Notes: a model not told the origin generated them from the sequence alone. DNA of 64,000 nt from Streptomyces sp. WM6378 (GCF_001279695.1 NZ_LGDD01000155.1:40485-104484), one strand, 5' to 3'. Positions 15,968-24,659 are shown, counted from the first letter of the stretch. Numbers and translations are program-made.

Positions 15968-18900
15968 CCGTACTCCTTGAGCCCACGACGGGCACGAACC
16001 GCTTCGTGCGGGGCGAGACGATGCACGGCCTGTTCCAGGACGCGGCCCGCCGCTTCCCCGAGGCAACCGCCGTGTCCCACCGGGGAGTCGGCGTCTCCTA
16101 CCGCGACCTCGACGCCGCCTCCGACGGGTACGCGGCGCTGCTGCAGGGCCACGGCGTGCGCCGCGGGCAGCTGGTGCCGGTGCTCATGGAGCGCGGCACC
16201 CCGCTGATCGCGGTCCTGCTCGCGCTGTTCAAGTGCGGGGCCGCCTATTCGTTCCTGGACGCCCGGTGGCCCGTCGACCGGCTCGAAGGAGTGATCGGCC
16301 AGCTGGGCGCGCCGCTCCTGGTGACCACCGTGGACGGCGACTGGTCCGTTCCCACCTGGACGCCGCCGGCCGAGGACCTGACCCTCACCGCGGCGCGCGG
16401 CCTGACCCCCGCGCCGGTCGCGGTGACCGGCACCGACGCCTGCTCGGTGTTCTTCACCTCCGGCTCCACCGGCACCCCCAAGGGCGTGGTGTCCAGCCAC
16501 GAGAACGCGGTGCGCCTGTTCGACGGCGCCTTCTACGCCGAGCTCGGCCCCGGCACCGTGATGCCGCAGACCGCTCCCCCGACCTGGGACGGCTTCACCC
16601 TGGACTGCTGGAGCATGCTGCTCACGGGCGGGCGGACCGTACTCCTGGACGAGACGGTCCTGGTGCCGCGCACCCTGCGCGCGCTGATCGCCGAGGAGGG
16701 CGTGAACGCCGCGTTCATGACGACGCAGCTGTTCAACATGCTGGTCACCACCGATGTGGGGGCCTTCGCCGGGATGAAGTGGCTGTCCATCGGCGGTGAG
16801 CGGGCCGCCCCGACCCGGGTGCGCGCCTTCCTCGCCGAGCACCCCGGCATCCGGCTGCTCAATGTGTACGGGCCCGTCGAGTGCGGCGCCGTCGTCACCG
16901 CCCACCGGGTGCGGCCCGAGGACTGCGACGACCCGGCCGGCATCCCGCTCGGCCACGCGCTGGCGCACACGGATGTGCACGTTCTGGACGGCACCCGGGT
17001 GTGCGCGCCCGGCGAGACCGGCGAGCTGTGCCTGGGCGGCCCGGGCCTGGCCCGCGGCTACCTCGGCAACCCCTCGCTGACCGAGGAGGTCTTCGTCGAG
17101 GCCGAGATCGGCGGCAGGATCCAACGCCTTTACCGCACGGGTGACTTGGGCAACCGGTCGGCCGAGGGCGTGTTCCACTACACCGGCCGCGGCGACCGCC
17201 AGATCAAGATCCGGGGGCACCGGATCGAGCCCGCCGAGGTCGAGCGCACCGTGGAGCGGGTGGCCACGGTCACCGGCGCCGCGGTCGTGCCGGTGCCCAA
17301 GCCCGACGGCTCCTACCACGGGCTCGCCCTCTTCTACACGCACGGCGAGGGCGGGGCAGGCCCGGAGGAGCTGCGCGAGCGGCTCGCCGAGCTACTGCCC
17401 GAGTACCTGGTGCCGCGCCGTGTCCAACTCCTGGACCAGTTCCCGCAATTGGCGAACGGCAAGATCGACCGGCGGGAGCTGGCCGCGCGGGTCCGCCCGG
17501 AGCAGGAGCGCGCCGAGGCACCCGCCGAGTCCTTCGAGGGCACCGCGGCACTGGTCGCCGCGGGGTTCCGGGCGGCCCTCGGCACCGAGCGGGTGCCGGG
17601 CGACGTCTCGTTCTTCGAGCTCGGCGGCAGCTCCCTGGAGGCGGCCCAGCTGTGCCAGCACCTGGACGCGGTGCTCGGCGCGGCCGTCCAGCCCTCGCAG
17701 ATCTTCCGCACTCCGACCGTGCGCCGGCTCGCCGCGTGGCTGGACGCCACCGCGCGCTCGGCCGAGGCCGCCGACGCCCCGGTGCCGGGACTTCAGCCCG
17801 GCGAGATCCTGCTGCCGCCCGAACAGGCCGGCTTCCTGTTCGCCGCCGCCCACGACAAGGACGGCCTGGGCGGTCTGTGCCGGATGACCTGGTGGATCGA
17901 GGGACCGGTCGACGTCGACGCCCTCACGGCCGCGGTCGGCGACGTCCACCTGCGCCACCAGGCCCTGCACGCCCGCTACTTGATCCGCGACAACGAGCTC
18001 GGGTACGCGGTGGTGCCGCCGGCCCCGGCCGACGCCGAGGTGATCCGGCTGCCCGACGCCGCCGACGAGGAGGCCGCCGCCACCGCGTGGCTGACGGCCG
18101 CGCTCACGCCGCTGGCCGTCCGGGACGCCGAGGTGTGGCGGTGCGCGGTCGTGCGCGCCGAGGACACCGCGCGCACCCTGTTCGGCCTGGTCGCCCACCA
18201 CGTCGCGTTCGACGGGGCCTCCGAGGCGGTGCTCGCCGCCGACCTGTCGCTGGCCTACGCCGCCCGGCTCTCGGGCCGCGCCCCCGAGTTCCCCGCACCG
18301 GCCGCGACCCTCGCCGAGGTGTCCGCCGACCACCGCAGGGTGATCGCCCGGGTCGACCTGGCGGCGCAGGCCGAGTACTGGGAGGACCACCTGGAGCTCC
18401 AGGAGCCCCTGGAGCTGCCGGGCCGCGCCGACAACGACCGCAACGCCGGGCCCGGCTACTCACCCTCGCGCACCGTGACCAACGCCGAGCTCGCCCGCTG
18501 GGACGAGCGGGCCCGCGCGCTCGGCACGACCCGCTTCGCCATGCTCGCGGCCCAATTCGGCCTCGTACTGAGGGACTTGACCGGGCAGAGCGACATCGCC
18601 GTCAAGGTGCCGGTGGCCCGGCGGGGCAGCGAGGTGCTCGCCTCCGCCGTCAGCTGCCGGGTCGACCTGCTCTTCCTGCGCTTCTGGCCGCCGCACAAGG
18701 ACGACGGCTCCGGGCTCCTGGAGCAGGCGGTGACCCATGTCGACGAGGCCCTCGCCGCCCAGGAGACCGGCGGCGCCCAGCTGGCCCGCACCGTGGTGCT
18801 CACCGGCGGCGGCGAGTCCCTGCGCCCGATGCCGAGCTTCCTGATGCAGGACGACCCGGACCCGAGGCTCGAACTCGCCCGCTGCACCGCCCGGTTGTCC

Positions 18901-19122
18901 CGCATCGGCGCGCCCACCATGTTCACCGAGCTGGAGCTGGACGTCCGCACCACCGCGGACGGCGCCCTGATCACCGCCTCGGTACGCACCGACCGCATCC
19001 CGGCCGAGATCGCGGACCGGGTGGTGATCGCGTACACCGAGGGCCTGCGCCGCGGCCCCGCCCAAGGGGCCGAAGCCCCCGCCGCTCCCATCACATCCGA
19101 GGACACCTCATGCGTGTACTGA
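15964..19122 (+). CDS. Single-module NRPS with order A-PCP-C
   Basis: A 1052-residue NRPS. The adenylation domain (about 20-510) has FFTSGSTGTPKGVV (A3), NVYGPVECGA (A5), YRTGDLG (A7), GRGDRQIKIRGHRIEP (A8) and NGKIDRREL (A10). The carrier domain (about 525-596) has the GGSS phosphopantetheine site. The condensation domain (about 615-1035) has an intact HHVAFDG (745-751). There is no thioesterase. Aspartate is kept at the position that binds the alpha-amino group (TWDGF), so an alpha-amino acid is likely; my hand-aligned code D-G-L-F-S-G-V-A-V matches none I can name. A terminal C domain suggests transfer of the PCP-bound aminoacyl group to an external OH or NH2, as the separate SgcC1/C2/C5 proteins do in C-1027. 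Lies between two glycosyltransferases with overlaps of 4 and 13 nt. Confidence 0.9.
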   Translation: MTVLLEPTTGTNRFVRGETMHGLFQDAARRFPEATAVSHRGVGVSYRDLDAASDGYAALLQGHGVRRGQLVPVLMERGTPLIAVLLALFKCGAAYSFLDARWPVDRLEGVIGQLGAPLLVTTVDGDWSVPTWTPPAEDLTLTAARGLTPAPVAVTGTDACSVFFTSGSTGTPKGVVSSHENAVRLFDGAFYAELGPGTVMPQTAPPTWDGFTLDCWSMLLTGGRTVLLDETVLVPRTLRALIAEEGVNAAFMTTQLFNMLVTTDVGAFAGMKWLSIGGERAAPTRVRAFLAEHPGIRLLNVYGPVECGAVVTAHRVRPEDCDDPAGIPLGHALAHTDVHVLDGTRVCAPGETGELCLGGPGLARGYLGNPSLTEEVFVEAEIGGRIQRLYRTGDLGNRSAEGVFHYTGRGDRQIKIRGHRIEPAEVERTVERVATVTGAAVVPVPKPDGSYHGLALFYTHGEGGAGPEELRERLAELLPEYLVPRRVQLLDQFPQLANGKIDRRELAARVRPEQERAEAPAESFEGTAALVAAGFRAALGTERVPGDVSFFELGGSSLEAAQLCQHLDAVLGAAVQPSQIFRTPTVRRLAAWLDATARSAEAADAPVPGLQPGEILLPPEQAGFLFAAAHDKDGLGGLCRMTWWIEGPVDVDALTAAVGDVHLRHQALHARYLIRDNELGYAVVPPAPADAEVIRLPDAADEEAAATAWLTAALTPLAVRDAEVWRCAVVRAEDTARTLFGLVAHHVAFDGASEAVLAADLSLAYAARLSGRAPEFPAPAATLAEVSADHRRVIARVDLAAQAEYWEDHLELQEPLELPGRADNDRNAGPGYSPSRTVTNAELARWDERARALGTTRFAMLAAQFGLVLRDLTGQSDIAVKVPVARRGSEVLASAVSCRVDLLFLRFWPPHKDDGSGLLEQAVTHVDEALAAQETGGAQLARTVVLTGGGESLRPMPSFLMQDDPDPRLELARCTARLSRIGAPTMFTELELDVRTTADGALITASVRTDRIPAEIADRVVIAYTEGLRRGPAQGAEAPAAPITSEDTSCVY

Positions 19123-20276
19123 TCCTGAGCAGCCCCGAGTCCACCCACTTCACCTGCATGGTGCCGCTGGCCTGGGCGCTGCGCGGCGCCGGGCACGAGG
19201 TCCTGGTCGCAGGCCAGCCCGACATCATCCCGATGGCCCGTTCGGCGGGCCTCAACACGGTCACCGTGGGACGGCAGTTCTTCGGCAAGGACCTGCTCAG
19301 CCCGCCGCTGCCGCCGAACAAGCGGCCCATCGAGATCGTCGGGCCGCTCACCCCGAAGATGACCATGATCGGCTCCCGGGTGTGGGTCCTGCACACCCGC
19401 TACATGGCGCCCGAGTACCTGGAGGTCGCCGAGCGGTTCAAGCCGGACCTGGTGATCTCGGAGATCTTCGACTGGGTCGCCTGCCTGATCGGCGGCGTCC
19501 ACAAGATCCCGGTGGTCTCGCACCGCTGGGGCGTCGACCCGATGAGCCACCTGATGCGGGCCACCGCCGAGGACCTGCTCCAGGGCACCTGCGAGCGCCT
19601 CGGCGTCGAGGGCGGCCTCCCGAAGCCCGACCTGCTGCTCGACCCGGCCCCGCCGCAGCTCCTCGTGGCGGGCGCACCGGCCGGCGCGCCGATCCGGCAC
19701 ATTCCGTTCAACGGCACGGGCCACGTGCCGAGTTGGCTGCGCCGGCGCGGCGACAAGCCCCGGGTCTGCGTGACCATGGGCCGCCAGACCATCTCGCTCG
19801 GCGGGCTCCCGATGTTCCGCGGCATCGTCCAGGCCTTCGGCGACCTGCCGGAGACCGACGCGGTGATGACCGTGCAGGAGGAGTTCGTCGACGAGCTCGG
19901 CACCATCCCGTCCAACGTCACCATCATCCCGCCGACGCCGCTCAACGGCTTCCTCGACAAGACGGACGCGGTGGTCACCCACGGCGGCGCCAACACCCTG
20001 CTCGCCGTGGCCAGTTTCGGCGTCCCGCAGCTGATCATGCCGCAGCTGGTCGACCAGTTCGAGGGCGGCGACCTGCTCGCCGCCGCCGACGCCGGTCTCA
20101 CCCTGCGCACGGCCGAGGCGCAGAACGACCCGGCCCAGGTGGCCGAGGCCGTGCGCACCCTGCTCGCCTCGGAGCGGATCGCCAAGGGCTCGACCGTCCT
20201 CGCCGAGACCATGGCCGCCATGCCCAGCCCCGCCGCCGTCGTCCGTGACCTGGAGAACCTCCGATGCGCGTACTGA
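19110..20276 (+). CDS. GT-B glycosyltransferase 4
   Basis: A 388-residue family-1 glycosyltransferase with MRVLILSSPESTHF at the start, VVSHRWGVDP near 140 and VTHGGANTLLAVASFG as donor motif. Very similar in layout to the products at 20264 and 23093 (shared PDLVISE/D, HRWGV, LLDP and GTGxVPxWL-type blocks), so these three probably arose by duplication. The start ATG overlaps the NRPS end by 13 nt (ATGCGTGTACTGA). Sugar specificity cannot be read. Confidence 0.88.
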   Translation: MRVLILSSPESTHFTCMVPLAWALRGAGHEVLVAGQPDIIPMARSAGLNTVTVGRQFFGKDLLSPPLPPNKRPIEIVGPLTPKMTMIGSRVWVLHTRYMAPEYLEVAERFKPDLVISEIFDWVACLIGGVHKIPVVSHRWGVDPMSHLMRATAEDLLQGTCERLGVEGGLPKPDLLLDPAPPQLLVAGAPAGAPIRHIPFNGTGHVPSWLRRRGDKPRVCVTMGRQTISLGGLPMFRGIVQAFGDLPETDAVMTVQEEFVDELGTIPSNVTIIPPTPLNGFLDKTDAVVTHGGANTLLAVASFGVPQLIMPQLVDQFEGGDLLAAADAGLTLRTAEAQNDPAQVAEAVRTLLASERIAKGSTVLAETMAAMPSPAAVVRDLENLRCAY

Positions 20277-21433
20277 TCATCAGCACCCCCGTCGACACGC
20301 ACTTCCTGCCCATGCTGCCGCTGATCCGGGCGCTCAAGGAAAAGGGCCACGAGGTGCTCGTCGCGGGGCAGCCCGACGTCACCGGGCCCGCCGAGGCGGC
20401 GGGCCTCGCCACCGCCACGTTCGGCGAGGCCTTCCACTACACCGATCTGCGTCGGGGCCGGCGGCCCGAGGGCCTGCGCCCCATCGAGGTGGTGGGCCGC
20501 CCGCCGGCCCAGCAGATCGACGGCGCCGCCCAGATGTGGCGCAACCACGCCCCGTACTTCCTGTACGACTACCTGGAGCTGGCCCGCGAGTGGCGGGCCG
20601 ACCTGGTGATCTCGGACCACATGGAGTTCGCGGGCCCGGTCGTCGCGAAGGTGCTCGGCATCCCCAGCGTGTGGCACCGGTGGGGGGTGGCCCCCACCAC
20701 CACGTTCATGCTCGGCCAGACCCGGATGTGGCTCGGCCCGCTGTGCGAGCGGCTCGGCCTCGGCTCCGTCCCCGAGCCGGACCTGATCCTCGACCCGGCA
20801 CCGCCCACCCTGGCGAGCGCGGAGGCCCCGGCCGCACGGCCGATCCGCCCGGTGCCGCACACCGGCGACGGCACGCCCTGGACGTACGCCGCCCCGCCCG
20901 GGCGCCGGGTCGCGGTGGCGCTCGGCGGCCACACCCTCAACCTCGACGGCGCCCCGCTGGTGCGCCGCGTCGTCGACGCGCTGGCCTCGACGGGCGGGGT
21001 GGAGGCGGTCGTCTCCGCGGCCCCCGAGCACCGGGCCGCGATCGGCACCCTGCCCGCGGGCATGGCGTACTCCGGCGAGACGGCCCCCGGTCTGCTCTTC
21101 CCCGGCGCCGACCTCGTGGTCCACCACGGCGGGCCCGGCTCCACCCTGGCCGCGGCCGCGCTGGGCATCCCCCAGCTCGTGCTCCCCCAGCTCGACGAGA
21201 CGTTCCTCGCCGGCGACAAGGTGGCAGCCGCGGGCGCCGGGATCACCCTGGACACGGCCGAGCGGCAGAACAGCGCCGCCGAACTGGCCGACAGCGCCCG
21301 ACAGTTGCTCACCGAACCCACATACGAGGCGGGCGCCCGGCGGCTGCGCGCCGAGGTCCAGGACATGCCGGCCCCGGCCGAGACCGTCACCCCGCTCGAA
21401 GAATTGACGACACGTCAGGAGGTACTGGCGTGA
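20264..21433 (+). CDS. GT-B glycosyltransferase 5
   Basis: A 389-residue family-1 glycosyltransferase with MRVLIISTPVDTHF, SVWHRWGVAP and the donor motif VHHGGPGSTLAAAALG. It starts in a 13-nt overlap with the previous gene (ATGCGCGTACTGA) and ends with a GTGA overlap into the MFS gene. A paralogue of the enzymes at 19110 and 23093. Multiple transferases suit a product carrying several deoxysugar residues. Order of action unknown. Confidence 0.88.
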   Translation: MRVLIISTPVDTHFLPMLPLIRALKEKGHEVLVAGQPDVTGPAEAAGLATATFGEAFHYTDLRRGRRPEGLRPIEVVGRPPAQQIDGAAQMWRNHAPYFLYDYLELAREWRADLVISDHMEFAGPVVAKVLGIPSVWHRWGVAPTTTFMLGQTRMWLGPLCERLGLGSVPEPDLILDPAPPTLASAEAPAARPIRPVPHTGDGTPWTYAAPPGRRVAVALGGHTLNLDGAPLVRRVVDALASTGGVEAVVSAAPEHRAAIGTLPAGMAYSGETAPGLLFPGADLVVHHGGPGSTLAAAALGIPQLVLPQLDETFLAGDKVAAAGAGITLDTAERQNSAAELADSARQLLTEPTYEAGARRLRAEVQDMPAPAETVTPLEELTTRQEVLA

Positions 21434-23205
21434 GCACGGACGTGACCGCCGAAACCGCCACCAGCGAGGCGGACACCAAGGCCGACGAAAAGGTGACCAA
21501 GGAGAAGAAGCCCAATCCGAACGGGATGAGCGACATCCAGGTCCTGGTGCTCATCGTGTGCGCGATGGCCACCATGACGCTGGCCCTGCTCGACGGCTCG
21601 ATCATCTCCTCGGCCGTCCTGCCGATCGTGCGCGACCTCGACCCCGCCCACGGCATCGACCGCTTCCCCTGGCTGATCACCGCGTACCTCCTTGCCGCGA
21701 CGGCCGCGCAGCCGCTGTACGGCAGGCTCAGCGACAGCTACGGGCCGCGCCGGATCTACCTGGCCGCGCTCGGCACGTTCCTGGCGGGCTCCGCGCTGTG
21801 CGCCACCGCTCACTCGCTCACCCAGCTGATCGCCTTCCGCGCGGTCCAGGGGCTCGGCGGCGGCGGCCTGATGAGCATGACGCTGATCGTGATCGCCACC
21901 CTGTACCCGCCCAAGTCCCGCGCCGGGCGCTCCAACGCGGGCGGCGCGCTCATCGCGGCCGGCATCATCGCCGGGCCCATGATCGGCGGCCCGCTCAGCG
22001 AGAACCTGTCCTGGCGCTGGATCTTCCTGCTCAACGTGCCGCTCGCAGGCCTCGCGCTCGCCGGAGTGGCCTGGGCGCTGCGCCTCCCGGTGAAGGGCAC
22101 CCGGCAGAAGGTCGACATCCTCGGCTCGGTCCTGATCGCGGCCGCCACCTGCGCGCTGCTGCTCGGCGTGAAGGCGTACGGCGAGCACAACTCGTTCTCC
22201 GGTCCGGTGCTGCCCTACTTCTACGGCGGCTTCCTGATGGCCGGAGCGTTCGTCGCGCGGCAGCTGAAGGCGTCCGATCCCCTGATGCCGCTCACCCTGT
22301 TCAAGGACAAGGTGTTCCGGCCCGCGGCGGTCCTCCAGTTCGTGGGCGGCTTCGCGCTGCTCTCGCTGCCGGTGTTCCTCATCAACTACCTGAACATCGT
22401 GCGGGGCGTCTCGCTGGACGCGGTCGGGCTCCATCTGATCCCGCTCGCCGTCGGCGTGGTCCTGGTCTTCCTCTGCTGGGGCAAGATCATCACCCGTACC
22501 GGGAAGTGCAAGGCGGTCCTGGTGGTCACCACGGCGACGGCGACCGCCGCCGTCGCCGGGCTCGGGTTCACCGTGGCCGACGCGCCCGTCTGGGAGCTCG
22601 ACCTGCTGCTCCTGCTGCTCGGCGTGGGCCTGGGCGGCGTGACCCAGATCGCGCTGTTCATGACCCAATCCGCCGCTGCGCCCGACCAGTTGGGCGTGGT
22701 CACCACCACCTCGCGGTTCGCGACGATGCTGGGCACCACCATCGGCGGCACCGTGCTCGGCGCGGTCCTCAGCGCCCGCTTCGCCTCGGCCGCCGGCGCC
22801 TCGGGCATCAAGGACCCGGACTCCGCGGCAGCCCAGCTCGCCGGGCTCGACGCGGAACGGCGCCACCTGGTGACGGACGCCTTCGCGCACGCCACGTCCA
22901 CGCTGCTCCTGGTGGCCGCGGGGCTCCTGCTGCTCGCGCTGGGGACGGCTCTGGTCATGAAGGACGTCGACGTGAACGCGGTGGCGGACGCGTCCACGGA
23001 GGCACCCTCCGCCCCCGCCGCGGAGGTGTCCGACACCGCCGCCCCCCTACCCGCCGAAGAGGCCGCCCCACAGTCCGAGGAGGACGACGAAGATGCGCGT
23101 ACTGATGCTAAGCACCCCCTTCCCCACCCACTTCACCCCCATGGTCCCGCTGGCCTGGGCGCTGATGGGAGCGGGCCACGAGGTGCTGGTCGCCGCGCAG
23201 CCTGA
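21430..23205 (+). CDS. MFS drug exporter, DHA2 (14-helix) type, with extended C-terminus
   Basis: As an open frame it encodes 591 residues: a charged N-terminus, then about 14 membrane segments. Family signs are LLDGSIISSAVLPIVRDL in helix 1 and GRLSDSYGPRRIY in the loop between helices 2 and 3. It should export the antibiotic by proton antiport. After the last helix comes an acidic tail (AEEAAPQSEEDDED) and then 37 residues lying over the start of the next glycosyltransferase, a 113-nt out-of-frame overlap. The neighbouring genes overlap by 13 nt only, and a TGA at 23103-23105 in another frame sits where the expected stop would be, so a 1-nt indel is possible. Start GTG 21430 overlaps the upstream stop (GTGA). 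Confidence 0.88.
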   Translation: MSTDVTAETATSEADTKADEKVTKEKKPNPNGMSDIQVLVLIVCAMATMTLALLDGSIISSAVLPIVRDLDPAHGIDRFPWLITAYLLAATAAQPLYGRLSDSYGPRRIYLAALGTFLAGSALCATAHSLTQLIAFRAVQGLGGGGLMSMTLIVIATLYPPKSRAGRSNAGGALIAAGIIAGPMIGGPLSENLSWRWIFLLNVPLAGLALAGVAWALRLPVKGTRQKVDILGSVLIAAATCALLLGVKAYGEHNSFSGPVLPYFYGGFLMAGAFVARQLKASDPLMPLTLFKDKVFRPAAVLQFVGGFALLSLPVFLINYLNIVRGVSLDAVGLHLIPLAVGVVLVFLCWGKIITRTGKCKAVLVVTTATATAAVAGLGFTVADAPVWELDLLLLLLGVGLGGVTQIALFMTQSAAAPDQLGVVTTTSRFATMLGTTIGGTVLGAVLSARFASAAGASGIKDPDSAAAQLAGLDAERRHLVTDAFAHATSTLLLVAAGLLLLALGTALVMKDVDVNAVADASTEAPSAPAAEVSDTAAPLPAEEAAPQSEEDDEDARTDAKHPLPHPLHPHGPAGLGADGSGPRGAGRRAA

Positions 23206-24259
23206 CGTCACCGACGCGGCCCGCGCCGCCGGGATCTCGGCCGTCGACATCGGCGACCGCTTCCACGGCCTCGACGTCCTCCAGCGCCACCTCCCGGACG
23301 GGGTACGCCCGTTGGAGCTGATGGGCCCGACCCCGCCGGAGAAGATGGCGGGCACGACCAAGCTGTGGGAGACCCACGCCCGCTATCTGGTGAGCTCCTA
23401 CCTGGAGTTCGCCCGGGAGTGGGGTCCCGACCTGATCGTCTCGGAGCAGATGGAACTGGCGGGCCAGCTCGTCGCGGGCGCGCTCGGCATCCCGAGCGTG
23501 CAGCACCGCTGGGGCGTCGACCCGCTGAGCGGCCCCTCGCGCGCCTCGGCCCGCAACTTCCTGCACGGGACCGCCGAGCGCCTCGGCCTGGACGGCCTGC
23601 CCGACCCGACCCTGCTGCTCGACCCGTGCCCGCCCGCGCTGCACCACCCGAGCGCTGCGCCGGGCGCGCCGATCGGCTACGTGCCGTTCAACGGCACCGG
23701 CACCGTGCCCGACTGGCTGCACCGGCCGGCCGCCGACGGGGTGCGCCGCGTAGTGGTGTGCCTGGGCCGCCAGACGCTGGTGCTCAACGGCACCGGCCTG
23801 TACCGCTCGATCATCGCGGCGTTCGAGGGCCTGGAAGACGTCGAGGCGGTGGTGACGGCGGACGCCGCCTTCCACGAGGGCTTCGGTGAACTCCCCGCCA
23901 ACGTCAAGGTGGTTGAGCCCGTCCCGCTGAACCTGTTCCTGCGCGACTGCGACGCCGTGATCCACCACGGGGGCGCGAACACCACGCTCACTTCGTGCGC
24001 GTTCGGCCTCCCGCAGGTGGTGCTCCCCCAGATCGTCGACCAGTTCGCCTCGGCCGAGCTGCTCGCCGCGGCCGGCGCGGCCCGGGTGCTCGGCGAGGCG
24101 GCCCCGCAGAACGACCCCGGCCAGGTCCGCGAGGCGATCCGGGACGTCCTGGACGACCCGCGCCACCTCAAGTGCGCCCAGGAGCTGCGCGCCGACATGG
24201 CCGCCATGCCGAGCCCGGCCCGGGTGGTGCAGGACCTGGAGCGACTGGCTGCCGCCTGA
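23093..24259 (+). CDS. GT-B glycosyltransferase 6
   Basis: A 388-residue family-1 glycosyltransferase with MRVLMLSTPFPTHF, SVQHRWGVDP and IHHGGANTTLTSCAFG. A close paralogue of the 19110 and 20264 products. The ATG at 23093 lies inside the 3' part of the MFS frame and has the same ATGCGCGTACTGA junction sequence. It is the last gene of the operon beginning at 14765 and is followed within 20 bp by a hairpin terminator. Confidence 0.88.
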   Translation: MRVLMLSTPFPTHFTPMVPLAWALMGAGHEVLVAAQPDVTDAARAAGISAVDIGDRFHGLDVLQRHLPDGVRPLELMGPTPPEKMAGTTKLWETHARYLVSSYLEFAREWGPDLIVSEQMELAGQLVAGALGIPSVQHRWGVDPLSGPSRASARNFLHGTAERLGLDGLPDPTLLLDPCPPALHHPSAAPGAPIGYVPFNGTGTVPDWLHRPAADGVRRVVVCLGRQTLVLNGTGLYRSIIAAFEGLEDVEAVVTADAAFHEGFGELPANVKVVEPVPLNLFLRDCDAVIHHGGANTTLTSCAFGLPQVVLPQIVDQFASAELLAAAGAARVLGEAAPQNDPGQVREAIRDVLDDPRHLKCAQELRADMAAMPSPARVVQDLERLAAA

Positions 24260-24278
24260 GCCTCAACTCCCCTACGGG

Positions 24279-24311
24279 GAAGGGCCCTTGCCGCATCGGC
24301 AGGGGCCCTTC
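24279..24311 (+). terminator. Terminator after glycosyltransferase 6
   Basis: A 14-bp stem (GAAGGGCCC with GGGCCCTTC, then TT with AG including one G-T pair, then GCC with GGC) and loop GCATC, followed by TCTCGTGTG. It lies 20 bp after the operon's stop codon. Confidence 0.75.
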
Positions 24312-24351
24312 TCTCGTGTGCCTGCCCTGCGGAGGCTCCCTTCCGTCCGCG

Positions 24352-24505
24352 GACCGTGCGTGGCGTTCGCGCAGTTGCCCGCGCCCCTTAGCGGGATCGG
24401 TGCGGGCCCGCATCGGCATCCTCAGCCCGTCCGGCGATTGAGGACGAGCGCCCTTGAGGCGCGAACGGGAGTCTGGGGGCGGAGCCCCTTGCGGGGGTCC
24501 GCACG
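24352..24505. repeat. Dispersed Streptomyces-type intergenic repeat, copy 1
   Basis: This part of the 307-bp gene-free stretch 24260-24566 holds GCGCAGTTGCCCGCGCCCCT, then CCCGTCCGGCGATTGAGGAC, then TCTGGGGGCGGAGCCCC. Related blocks recur at 26681-26736, 32668-32730 and 40342-40460. Such elements are common between genes in Streptomyces and mark intergenic DNA. No gene seen here. Confidence 0.6.
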
Positions 24506-24506
24506 C

Positions 24507-24547
24507 GGAAGGGGCCCGCCGACCGGGGTGGTCGGCGGGCCCCTTCC
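24507..24547 (-). terminator. Terminator of the ligase-ACP-microprotein operon
   Basis: A perfect 18-bp stem (24507-24524 with 24530-24547), loop GGGGT. It lies 20 nt past the stop of the 30-residue ORF on the minus strand and backs on to the plus-strand terminator at 24279. Confidence 0.8.
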
Positions 24548-24566
24548 GGGTCGGCATCCGTACGGA

Positions 24567-24659
24567 CTAGCCGCGGCGCTTCTTGAGGGCGTCGCCGCCG
24601 AACTTGACGACGAGGCAGACGACGACAGTGACGGCGAGACCGATGATGAGGTGGCTCAT
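24567..24659 (-). CDS. 30-residue single-span membrane microprotein
   Basis: A 30-codon ORF with a strong GGAGG ribosome site 6 nt before its ATG. It encodes a short polar start (MSH), a hydrophobic helix of about 17 residues rich in Val, Leu and Ile (LIIGLAVTVVVCLVV) and a basic tail ending DALKKRRG. It lies 65 nt after the ACP gene on the same strand and just before the operon terminator, so it should be co-transcribed with the ligase and ACP. Most annotation pipelines would miss a gene this short. Possible roles are a membrane anchor or partner for a cluster protein; no homologue is recognised. The helix and RBS are seen; that it is translated is inferred. Confidence 0.6.
   Translation of the reverse strand: MSHLIIGLAVTVVVCLVVKFGGDALKKRRG

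Noticed and set aside
17652..20276. 874-codon open frame over the NRPS C domain continuing into glycosyltransferase 4
   Set aside because: Only the part from ATG 19110 is a real protein. The rest is Arg/Pro/Gly-rich out-of-frame translation of the NRPS gene.
24260..24566. Small ORFs in the gap between glycosyltransferase 6 and the microprotein gene
   Set aside because: They cover terminators and dispersed repeats, have no good ribosome site and no protein-like composition.
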